Source: Streptosporangiales bacterium (GTDB taxonomy: Bacteria; Actinomycetota; Actinomycetes; Streptosporangiales; WHSR01). From it: 54,452 nucleotides of DNA. The position numbers were made by a program, and so were the translations under genes. Under the pieces are notes generated by a model. That model did no database searches, had not been told where the DNA came from, and worked only from the letters and a program-made list of their open reading frames with translations. Location of the stretch: the NCBI GenBank assembly GCA_009379995.1, contig WHSR01000026.1:1-54452 (forward strand). The letters are read 5' to 3'. Positions 1-7,568 of the stretch are shown one piece after another. How positions within the stretch are numbered: position 1 is the stretch's first letter; each line of letters opens with the position of its first letter.

Positions 1-139
1 GCTGACCGCCGCCATCGGCGCGTTCATCGACGGCTGGAACAACCACCCACGGCCCTTCACCTGGACCAAACACGCCGACGAGATCCTCGCCAGCATCCGC
101 CGCGCGAAGACTAAAACCAACGTTCTTACAGACCACTAG
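1..139 (+). mobile_element. IS630-type transposase, 3' end only
   Basis: The window opens inside a reading frame that runs from base 2 to a TAG at 137-139 and encodes 45 residues. The stretch GWNNHPRPFTWTKHADEIL is the typical C-terminus of IS630-family (DDE) transposases, where a tryptophan- and proline-rich segment is followed by a helix ending in Ile-Leu. The catalytic domain lies outside the window, so whether the element is intact cannot be judged. It lies directly upstream of the candidate RiPP genes, with 35 nt between its stop and the precursor start, so the element's right end must fall in or next to that gap. It is evidence that this end of the window is accessory DNA. Confidence 0.85.
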
Positions 140-174
140 CCTAGCGGCGACCGTGCGCCCATCGGAGGTGAACA

Positions 175-330
175 GTGAGTGACGCCCCCCAGACCCGCCT
201 CTCCGGCAACGAAGAGGCCGAGGCCGCCACCCAGGTTGACGACTGGGAGATCGAGGAGATCCTCGAACGGTACGACCAGGTAAGCGAGAAGGGCGCGACC
301 CGCGCCGGAGGCACCACCGCCTGCCACTGA
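175..330 (+). CDS. Candidate RiPP precursor or PEARL scaffold peptide (51 aa)
   Basis: A 51-residue reading frame starts at GTG 175, six bases after a perfect Shine-Dalgarno GGAGG at 164-168, and stops at 330. The N-terminal part is polar and acidic, with a predicted helix around DDWEIEEILERYDQ (residues 22-35), as in leader peptides recognised by LanB-type enzymes. The tail after residue 38 is short and rich in Gly, Ala and Thr, ending Thr-Thr-Ala-Cys-His. It lies 82 bases upstream of the LanB-like gene on the same strand. Two roles fit: a class I lanthipeptide-like precursor with Thr and a single Cys, or a scaffold to which a PEARL enzyme adds amino acids at the C-terminus. I recognise no close known precursor. 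Confidence 0.6.
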   Translation: MSDAPQTRLSGNEEAEAATQVDDWEIEEILERYDQVSEKGATRAGGTTACH

Positions 331-412
331 TCGTAACCGCCCTGACACAACGCGGCCTCCCATCGGAAGCCTCGCTGTCCCTCGGAGAAAGCCGCACCCC
401 GCCGGGGAGCCC

Positions 413-2986
413 GTGGACGTACGCCTGTCCGAAGTGGTGTTCCTCCGGCTTTCCGCAGGCGACACCGGATGGCTTGCGGATCTCCGGTGGAGCCACCGAA
501 CACGCACGTTACTGCGCGACCATCGCCGCCTAGCCCAAGAGGAAGCCGTCCGCGAGCGGCGGGTCCTCGACAGCCGCGGCCGATTCTCCCCAGCAGAGTG
601 GACGAGCCTACAGGCGTGGGCCAACCGCGCGTCCCGTCGCGGCTCAGCCAACTCACCGGACATCCTCCACCGAGATCCACAAGCGCTGGATGCCTTCCAC
701 ACCCTCATCGAGGCCAGACGGCGACGAACTGAACGCGAAACAGCCCTCCAGCGCCTCCTGGACGAGGAGGAGAACCTTCTGGAAAAACGGATCCTCGAGC
801 GTCTGTCCGATCCCCGCGTTCGCCTCCTCGTCGCCAACGCCGGTTCGGACTTCACCGCCGGCCTCGGCAAGCTGACAGGGGACCAGCCGGCTGGAAGGAA
901 GCAGCGTCGACGTTTGGCACGAACGGTCTGGGCGCACATGGCGCGCAGCACCCACAAAAGCTGCCCACTCGCTTTCGCCGCCGACACCGGCGTCCTCGTC
1001 CTACGCGGAGAGGGCACCTCGCAGGTGGTCGTCACCCCCGCCTGCTACGCAGTGATGCGCCCAAACCAGGAGCTGAGCAACCGGCTGATCCGCCGATGGC
1101 ACCCAACCGACCGCTACCTGAAAAGCCAGGCACGGGTGCACCTCAACGTCGGCGCACACCTGGACGGCGAGCGGCTGCTCTGGTGGCGGACAACCCGAAC
1201 CGGCGCCAGCGTCCGGGAAAGCCTCACCGCCCTGCGGCTCCCCAAGCCCGCGCACGAGATCATCGATCAAGCCACAGACGGGATGCCCACAGGACAACTG
1301 TGGGAGGAGCTTTCCGAGCCCGACCGCGAGGTCCTCCTCCAGCTCGTCCAGCAGGGCATCCTGGCTCGCGAGGATCTCGTGACCCCCCTCGACGGCAATC
1401 CCTGGCCCAAGCTGGACACCGCCGCCGCCGCAGCGGACCATGAGCAGATCTCCCCGAGCGAGATCGGCTCGTACCGTAAGGTCGAGCGCACCGCGCGACG
1501 ATTCTCCATCCCGCAGCCCGTCGAGCCCGCCCAGATCCAGAACGTCACGGCCGCGCTGGCCGGCCTCCGCGATCTCAGCGACCAGGTGGTCGGCCCGGAC
1601 CGGATCCCCAGCAGCGGCGCGTCGGTCGACACCTACCGGCACGTCCAGGGAGACCTGTCTCGCCACGATCGGGAAACCGTACGTCGCGCCGTCGCGCAGT
1701 ACTTCACACTCGGCGGCCTCGCCTACCCATCGACCCCAACCTGCCGAAACCGGCAACGCTTCATCGAGCACTTCCGCGCCACGTACGGCGATGACACTCC
1801 TGTCCACGTCGAAGGATTGCTCATCAACGACTGGCAAGTCATCGACCGGGCATTGTCGTTCCTCCTCAGCCCCGACCACTCGCCGGTGCACCCCGACAAC
1901 GACCTGGTATGGCCGGAACCCCAGAGCACCCACGGTCCCTACGCCGCCCTATACGGGCAGCTAGACGCCGCGGCCGCCTCCGGGAAGCGGCGTTACCACG
2001 TCGAACCCCTCGACCTTCAGCCGCCGATCCTCCGGAAAGCGCGACCGCTCATCGACGCGATCTGTCGGCTAGCCCGCAGCGGCGACGGTCGACTCGACGT
2101 CTTTGTGGAATCCGCGACGGTCTCCGGTCGCCTCGTCGAGCGACACCTGGAAGCTCTCCGCCGCCTCGGCCCCAGCGCGGCCGAGGCAGTAGATCGTCAC
2201 CTGCGCAGCCGGCACGGGTCCGCGCCCTCCGAGTACAGGCACGGCGAACGCACCCTGATCGTCGCCTCGCACTCCATTCCGCGACTGCAGAACCTCTGTC
2301 ACCTCATGCGGGCAGGCGAACCCGTCCTCGCGATCACTGAGCCCGTACCCGCTGACGCCGACGGATCGCTTTTGCGCTACTCCGAGCTCTACGTCCGGTT
2401 CGACAGCTCGTGTCAGGGTTTCGCCCTGACACGCGGCCCCGACGGCGTTCCTCTGGACTTCGAGTGGCCGACCCCGCTCAGCCCCAGCTTCAGCCGCCGC
2501 CTGCACTTCCTCCGCTTCCTGGCGCTCGCCACAGCCCCGGTGATCACCGCGCCGCGCTGGCTGGCCTTCGAAGCGACCACCGGCGGCCACCTGCCCCGCA
2601 TCCACGTCGGCCCGCTGGTGATCTCCCCAGAGCGCTGGTCGGTTCCCATCAGCAGGTTCGATGCGTGCCTGACCGCGGCAAGCCGGACCGGCCGATACCT
2701 GGCCCTCAGCGCCCTCCAAGACGAGATTGGCCTGCCGGACGAACTCTTCGTCTACACCTCCCACGACACACGACCCGCCTTCGTGGACCTCGCCTCACCA
2801 TGGGGAGCCGACACGCTCTTTCACGTGCTCCGCAAAGGCGCACGCGACGCATCCGCTACCGCGCTGATGGAAGAGCGGTTCCCCCAACCAGGCGAAGAGA
2901 TCGTCGACTCGCCGTCCCGCTCCTGTTCCATGATCTTCCAGTGCTCGCTGAACCCCGCGTCCTGCGAGGAGCCACACGCATGTTGA
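413..2986 (+). CDS. LanB-like enzyme, glutamylation domain only (PEARL-like or split lantibiotic dehydratase)
   Basis: The 857-aa product begins at GTG 413 after a GGGGAG ribosome site. The N-terminus (VFLRLSAGDTGWL), a segment near residue 180 resembling the usual R-x-x-PFGLFAG region (here KSCPLAFAADTGVLVL), LPRIHVGPLVISPERW near residue 725 and GLPDELFVYTS followed by PAFVDLASPWG near residue 775 fit the N-terminal tRNA-dependent domain of lantibiotic dehydratases (Lant_dehydr_N). It ends soon after that domain, and no SpaB_C elimination domain follows. Full LanBs are about 1000 aa; proteins of this size without the elimination domain are split LanBs or PEARLs, which use aminoacyl-tRNA to extend a carrier peptide. 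No LanC or YcaO gene is present. The stop overlaps the next start (ATG 2980). Confidence 0.75.
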   Translation: MDVRLSEVVFLRLSAGDTGWLADLRWSHRTRTLLRDHRRLAQEEAVRERRVLDSRGRFSPAEWTSLQAWANRASRRGSANSPDILHRDPQALDAFHTLIEARRRRTERETALQRLLDEEENLLEKRILERLSDPRVRLLVANAGSDFTAGLGKLTGDQPAGRKQRRRLARTVWAHMARSTHKSCPLAFAADTGVLVLRGEGTSQVVVTPACYAVMRPNQELSNRLIRRWHPTDRYLKSQARVHLNVGAHLDGERLLWWRTTRTGASVRESLTALRLPKPAHEIIDQATDGMPTGQLWEELSEPDREVLLQLVQQGILAREDLVTPLDGNPWPKLDTAAAAADHEQISPSEIGSYRKVERTARRFSIPQPVEPAQIQNVTAALAGLRDLSDQVVGPDRIPSSGASVDTYRHVQGDLSRHDRETVRRAVAQYFTLGGLAYPSTPTCRNRQRFIEHFRATYGDDTPVHVEGLLINDWQVIDRALSFLLSPDHSPVHPDNDLVWPEPQSTHGPYAALYGQLDAAAASGKRRYHVEPLDLQPPILRKARPLIDAICRLARSGDGRLDVFVESATVSGRLVERHLEALRRLGPSAAEAVDRHLRSRHGSAPSEYRHGERTLIVASHSIPRLQNLCHLMRAGEPVLAITEPVPADADGSLLRYSELYVRFDSSCQGFALTRGPDGVPLDFEWPTPLSPSFSRRLHFLRFLALATAPVITAPRWLAFEATTGGHLPRIHVGPLVISPERWSVPISRFDACLTAASRTGRYLALSALQDEIGLPDELFVYTSHDTRPAFVDLASPWGADTLFHVLRKGARDASATALMEERFPQPGEEIVDSPSRSCSMIFQCSLNPASCEEPHAC

Positions 2987-3285
2987 CCGACGAGCAGCTC
3001 GACCACTACCGGGAACACGGCTACGTGGTGATCCCCTGCCCGTTCGAGCGCACCGACTACGAGCTCCTCATGCAGCTGGCCGTAGAGAACCGGGATCTGT
3101 CGAACTCCGACGGGGTCCGACTCTCCCGGCTCGACCCCCGCTACACCGTTGCCGACACCCACGATAGGGAGAAGACGTACTTCGTGCGACCGGTCCTTCC
3201 GTCCCCAGCCACGACAGGACACCCCTTCTCCTCACTCGCCTCCGGTGCAGCCTCGCCCCGAGCCCGCCGGCGGGCATGGAAATGA
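2980..3285 (+). pseudogene. Truncated PhyH-type Fe(II)/2-oxoglutarate dioxygenase N-terminus
   Basis: A 101-aa frame starts at ATG 2980, overlapping the LanB-like stop by seven bases, so it was translationally coupled. The opening LTDEQLDHYREHGYVVIPCPF is the classic N-terminus of phytanoyl-CoA dioxygenase (PhyH) family proteins. Family members are usually 250-300 aa, and the HxD...H iron ligands lie well beyond this point. After about residue 75 the sequence becomes low-complexity Ala/Arg and stops at 3285. I read this as a 3' truncated remnant rather than a functional oxygenase. In an intact relative it would be the tailoring oxidase acting on the modified peptide or released product. Confidence 0.65.
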
Positions 3286-3616
3286 CGGGATTGTACCAGC
3301 GCAGTGGTCGACCGACGCGGCGTCGAGCTCGCAGCCGGAGCCGCACTCCCCGACCGCCGGCCGGCTCGAATCCGCGAAGCAGTGAACCGTGGCGAGTAAG
3401 CCACCGTCCTCGACTTCCGCGATTGCCTGATTACGCGGTTTCTCATCATTCAGGACCTGTCGGCGGTTTTGGGCGCCTACCGCGATTCACGGAGCTGACT
3501 CGGCCGCTGCCGGGGATGCCCGGCGGCTCCTTCCGAGTTGTTGTCGTTGGACGAAACGCGGCGCCCGCGGGCCGACCGACCTGCCGCCGATCCGATACGA
3601 AGCTGGAGGCTCGTCC
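3286..3616. other. Gene-free stretch, probable decayed DNA
   Basis: These 331 bases separate the truncated dioxygenase from the deacetylase and hold no convincing gene. A short plus-strand frame at 3304-3399 reads like the last 30 residues of a GT-B glycosyltransferase (AAGAALPDRR then IREAV), but the match is too short to call. The stretch probably marks a deletion that removed the rest of the dioxygenase and the start of another gene. Confidence 0.4.
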
Positions 3617-4351
3617 ATGACCGAACAGCTCACCCCGATGCCCGAGGATTGGCAGCGCGCCCTCGCGATCGCCGCCCACCCCGACGATCTCGAGTACGGC
3701 GCCGCCGCCGCGGTCGCCGCCTGGACCGCGGCCGGCCGCGAGGTCTCCTACCTGCTCGTAACCCGCGGCGAGGCCGGCATCGACGGAATCGCGCCGGAAC
3801 ACGCCGCTGCGCTGCGGGAAAAGGAGCAGCGCACCGGCGCCGCCGAGGTAGGCGTGGCGACGGTGCAGTTCCTCGACCACCGCGACGGAGTGATCGAGTA
3901 CGGACTGACGCTGCGCCGCGACCTAGCCCGCGCCATCCGCCGGCATCGCCCCGAACTGATCGTCACCCTCAACCACCACGACTACTGGTCCTTCGGTGCC
4001 GGGTGGAACAGCGCCGACCACCGCGCCGTCGGCCGGGCGGCGCTGGACGCCGTCGCCGACGCCGGCAATCGGTGGATCTTCCCCCAGCTGACCCGCGAGG
4101 GCCTCCAGCCGTGGGGCGGGGTGCGCTGGGTCGCGGTCGCCGCCTCACCACGGGCAACACACGCCGTGGACGTGTCCGCCACCCTAGATCGAGCCGTCGC
4201 CTCACTGGCCGCCCACCACGCCTACCTCTCCGCCCTCGCTGACGAACCGGCCGAACAGCAAGCCCGCGCATTCCACCAGAGCACCACAGCCGCGGCCGCC
4301 CCACAGTTCGGCGGCCGCCCCGCCGCCACGTTCGAACTCATCGGCCAGTAG
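3617..4351 (+). CDS. PIG-L (LmbE-like) family deacetylase
   Basis: The 244-aa protein carries AHPDD at residues 18-22, the metal-binding signature of the PIG-L/LmbE fold. A downstream histidine in NSADHRAVG (near residue 135) supplies the third zinc ligand, and TRGEAG near residue 50 is also typical. Family members hydrolyse N-acetyl groups, mostly from GlcNAc-type sugars (MshB, BshB, teicoplanin and lincomycin enzymes). Length and motifs are complete, so it looks functional. It may belong with the LanB-like gene upstream, but 331 bases of decayed DNA lie between. It is convergent with the UvrD-like gene. The substrate cannot be told from sequence. Confidence 0.85.
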   Translation: MTEQLTPMPEDWQRALAIAAHPDDLEYGAAAAVAAWTAAGREVSYLLVTRGEAGIDGIAPEHAAALREKEQRTGAAEVGVATVQFLDHRDGVIEYGLTLRRDLARAIRRHRPELIVTLNHHDYWSFGAGWNSADHRAVGRAALDAVADAGNRWIFPQLTREGLQPWGGVRWVAVAASPRATHAVDVSATLDRAVASLAAHHAYLSALADEPAEQQARAFHQSTTAAAAPQFGGRPAATFELIGQ

Positions 4352-4679
4352 CCGACCAGGCAACGTGGCGCAGGCGCCGACCGGCACGCGGAGGGGGCAG
4401 GCGGATCGCCTACCTAGGACGACCTGCGCCGCAGGCAAACCCGCAGGTCCAATGTGGTTACCGGACCGGTTCAAGTCCCCTCGCTCACCCACTCCGATTA
4501 TGGCTTTGACCTGCACTTTCTCCGATGCAGGCATCCAAGTGAAGATCGTTTGAGTCACCGCCCGGGGTGCACGGACGATCATGCCCAGCGTGGATGCCAC
4601 CGCCACTGCGGCGGAACGGCGCGATCTCAAGTACAAAGGTGCGCCGCGCGATGGACTTCCGCGACGCACACGATCTGGA
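4352..4679. other. Gene-free stretch between convergent genes
   Basis: These 328 bases lie between the PIG-L gene (plus) and the UvrD-like gene (minus). No coding frame is convincing. It contains the tRNA-3'-end-like segment listed separately, which could be the scar of a site-specific integration event. Confidence 0.5.
4468..4491 (+). other. tRNA(His)-like 3' end, possible attachment-site remnant
   Basis: The segment reads GGTTCAAGTCCCC then TCGCTCACCCA, resembling the T-loop, 3' T-stem and acceptor strand of actinobacterial tRNA(His). The preceding bases (ACCGG) do not pair with the CCCCT that follows the loop, and there is no 5' half, so this is not a tRNA gene. Integrating elements of actinomycetes often use tRNA 3' ends and leave such a copy at one boundary. 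The position, between accessory genes and the helicase operon, fits that reading, but the match is short. Confidence 0.3.
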
Positions 4680-7568
4680 CTAGCGATTCGTCCGAGGTGC
4701 CGTGGAGGCCCTGGGCTCGGTTGCCGCGAAGCGACAGAACGTCCGGAAGTCGCACCTGGGACACGGTTCGCGATCGGGAACCGGTTCGAACTCGCCGCGA
4801 CGAATCCCGTCTATCCACGACGCCAGTTCGAGCTCGAACTCGGAAGCGGCTTCCTCGTCCCATGGCACCTCGATCCGTGCCTCCGCAGGATCGTCGGAGT
4901 CGAGGTCATGGATTGCCAGCCGTACGGGCTCGAAGCCCATTCGTGAAGCGGCCTTCGCGTAGAGCCGAAGCTGGTTCTGGTGGACGACGGGAGGTGGGCG
5001 GTTCTCCGACGTCTTGAAGTCGACGAGCGCGACCTCCCTCTCGCCCGACTCGCAGAGGAGGAGGTCGATCTTTCCCCTGACACGGGCACCGGCGAGCGGT
5101 ACCTCGAAGCGCGCCTCCGGTCGCTCCGTCCGGGCGAGTTCGCCGCCGTGGTGGCGAACATATCGAGTGACCCGACGCCGCGCGGCCGCACGCAGCTTGG
5201 AGCGCGGCGTTTGCCCGGCGAAGGGCAGGTAGAACCGATGCTCCAGGAGCCGATCGACATCGTCGGGGCCGACCTGGCGCCCACGGGCCGCCGCCCGCGC
5301 GAGTTCCGCGATGAGATGGTGGAGGAGCTTTCCGAAGCCCAGCTCGGGCGCACGTGGCGGCCGGAACCCGCATACGTGGCGCAGCCAGTACTTGTACCCG
5401 CATTCGCGGAAGGTGGCCAGGGCCGAGAAGTCCGTGTCGATGAGCTCGGGCTGGTCCGGCCGTGCCGGGCTCGGCTGTGGGGAGCAGCCGCCGAAGCCGG
5501 TCGCCTCTCGCAGCCCCGGCTCGAGAAGGCGCACGAAGGGCGAAGCCTTCGCGGGTCCGCCCGCTGCGTGCTGCCCGAACCAGCTGACCACGAGAAGTTC
5601 CCTCGCCCGGGTGAGGGCCACGTAGAGGAGCCGATGCTCGTCGTCGATGCGGCCCTCGTATCGGTCGCGGTCGAAGAGTGTCCCCGGGACGTACCACTCC
5701 TGCGGCCGGCCGGTGAGCGCGGACGGGAAACGCCCCTGGACCAGCGCGGGAACGAACACGACCGGAAACTCGAGGCCCTTCGCCTGGTGAACCGTCATGA
5801 CGTGGACCGCGTCCCGGTCCGTCTCGATGCCTTCTGCTAGCTCCTCCGCCGCCCGGCCGGCGAACTCCTCCAGGAAACTGCGCAGCCGAGCGAGCCAAAC
5901 CTCTCCGGGTGCGAAGCCGATGACCGTGCGACGGGCATCGGGAGCCGTCTCGTCCGCGAGCGCCGCGTCCTCGGCCGCCTCCTCGGCCCCCGCACCTGTA
6001 CTTTCCTCGTAGAACCGCGTCGGGATCGCGCGACGGGCGGCATGGTCGAAGTCCGCGAGCAGCGCCGAGAGCTGCCCGAGGCCGTGTTCGCGCCGGTCGA
6101 TCCCCTCGCGATCGCCGGGAAGGCCGAGCACAGCGAGCACCTGGTCGTACAGCTCGACCGAGTCCCGAACGCCTTCGCGACGCACGCCCTGGCCGATCTC
6201 GTCCAGACGCCGCATGAGTCGTCCGGCCGTTCGGGGTGCGCAGCCGAGCAGCTCGGCGAGGTCGTTCGTCAGACCTTCGCGCGTGACGACCTCGGGCTGG
6301 AAGTCGGGATTCGGGTACCAGGTCCCTCCGGCCCACAGCACGAAGAGCCGCGCCAGCAGCGCCATCTCCGGGCGGGCGAGCAGCGAGAACCTACCCGTCA
6401 CCTCATGCGGGATGGCTGCTTCGCGCAGCGCCGCCACCAGCGGCGACGCGGAAGTCCGCACCAATCGGTACAGAACGGCGACGTCGCCGGGCCGATGGCC
6501 CGAGTCCAGGAGACGCCGGATGCGTTCGACGATGGTCCGAGCCTCGATCACCGCATCGTCGCCGAACAAAGCCTCCACGCACGGACGTTCGGCATGGCGC
6601 GAGGCGGCGAGCGACTTCGGCATCCGCGCCGTCGTGATCGTCTCGACCGCGGGACGCGCGAACTCGACTATGCCGTCCAGGCATCGATGGTTATGCGCCA
6701 ACTCGACCCGGGCCGCGGCGGGGAATCGCCCTCCGAAGCCGACGAAGAGTTCGACGTCGCCGCCCCGCCACTGGTAGATGGCCTGATCGTCGTCCGCGAC
6801 GACGGTGAGCGCGGCACCGATCTCCCGAAGGCTCAAGATGATCTCATCTTGGGCGCGGTTGAGATCCTGGTATTCATCCGCGAATACGTGCCGGGTGCGG
6901 CCGGCCAGCGTCTCCCGCAGCGCGCCGCCAGCACGAAGGGCATCGGCCACCCGTCCGATCATCATTCGGAATGGAAGCAGCCGCATGTCGTCGAGCAGGG
7001 ACTCGTAGCGCTCCAGCACGGCAGCGAACTCCGGCGCCTCGGCGGCGAGCCCGTCACGGGGGACCCGCTCGTTGTGTACGGCCTCGACACTGCGCAGAAA
7101 GAGGGGGACAGCCTTGCCGGTGGCGACCTGATCGCCGGTTCGGCCCTGCCGCCGGGCATAGAGGTCGACGACGCCGAGTCTCCGCGCGACGCGGAGAAGC
7201 AGTGCCCACTCGCGTTCCGGTGTGAGCGGCTCGTAGGTCTCGTACCGACCGCCGAGGTCCTGGAGCATTTGAAGCGCCCACGAATGCATCGTGCCGATGA
7301 ACATCCCGCGGCCCCCTGGCGGGAGTTCGGCGAACTCGGATCGGGCCTCCGCGGCCCTCGTCTCGATCCGGTCCTTCAACTCCGTGGCCGCGCGCTCGGT
7401 GAAGGTAAAGGCAACGACGGACGCGGGATCCTCGCCCGATGCGAGGATGCGAGCGGCCCGGCGAGCGAGTACCTCGGTCTTTCCGGATCCGGCGCAGGCG
7501 AGAACCTGCAGGCAGGAAGACGTGTTCTCGATCGCGTTGCGCTGGGGGTGGGTGAGCGAAATCGTCAT
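4680..7568 (-). CDS. UvrD/PcrA-like helicase with C-terminal Fe-S PD-(D/E)XK nuclease
   Basis: The 962-aa protein starts at ATG 7566-7568, which overlaps the stop of the upstream helicase (ATGA). All SF1A helicase motifs are present: Walker A AGSGKT (residues 26-31), FTFTERAATELK, DEYQD (231-235), DDDQAIYQWRG, AHNHRC, TVHQAKGLEF and YVALTRAREL. The last 230 residues form an AddB/Cas4-type nuclease: a first Cys in ATFRECGYKYW, GKIDLLL followed by VALVDFKT (the D...DxK active site), and a terminal CPRCDFRTFC (C-x2-C-x5-C) that completes a four-cysteine Fe-S site. It should unwind and degrade DNA, in repair or in defence against foreign DNA. The lone gene is not a normal AddAB pair. Confidence 0.9.
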   Translation of the reverse strand: MTISLTHPQRNAIENTSSCLQVLACAGSGKTEVLARRAARILASGEDPASVVAFTFTERAATELKDRIETRAAEARSEFAELPPGGRGMFIGTMHSWALQMLQDLGGRYETYEPLTPEREWALLLRVARRLGVVDLYARRQGRTGDQVATGKAVPLFLRSVEAVHNERVPRDGLAAEAPEFAAVLERYESLLDDMRLLPFRMMIGRVADALRAGGALRETLAGRTRHVFADEYQDLNRAQDEIILSLREIGAALTVVADDDQAIYQWRGGDVELFVGFGGRFPAAARVELAHNHRCLDGIVEFARPAVETITTARMPKSLAASRHAERPCVEALFGDDAVIEARTIVERIRRLLDSGHRPGDVAVLYRLVRTSASPLVAALREAAIPHEVTGRFSLLARPEMALLARLFVLWAGGTWYPNPDFQPEVVTREGLTNDLAELLGCAPRTAGRLMRRLDEIGQGVRREGVRDSVELYDQVLAVLGLPGDREGIDRREHGLGQLSALLADFDHAARRAIPTRFYEESTGAGAEEAAEDAALADETAPDARRTVIGFAPGEVWLARLRSFLEEFAGRAAEELAEGIETDRDAVHVMTVHQAKGLEFPVVFVPALVQGRFPSALTGRPQEWYVPGTLFDRDRYEGRIDDEHRLLYVALTRARELLVVSWFGQHAAGGPAKASPFVRLLEPGLREATGFGGCSPQPSPARPDQPELIDTDFSALATFRECGYKYWLRHVCGFRPPRAPELGFGKLLHHLIAELARAAARGRQVGPDDVDRLLEHRFYLPFAGQTPRSKLRAAARRRVTRYVRHHGGELARTERPEARFEVPLAGARVRGKIDLLLCESGEREVALVDFKTSENRPPPVVHQNQLRLYAKAASRMGFEPVRLAIHDLDSDDPAEARIEVPWDEEAASEFELELASWIDGIRRGEFEPVPDREPCPRCDFRTFCRFAATEPRASTAPRTNR

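Noticed and set aside
413..2986. Complete class I lanthipeptide dehydratase
   Set aside because: The protein ends where the elimination domain should begin and no LanC gene is near.
3304..3399. Short plus-strand frame like a glycosyltransferase C-terminus
   Set aside because: About 30 residues of loose similarity, with no start and no conserved catalytic part.
4460..4494. Complete tRNA gene
   Set aside because: No anticodon arm or 5' acceptor strand, and the T stem does not pair.
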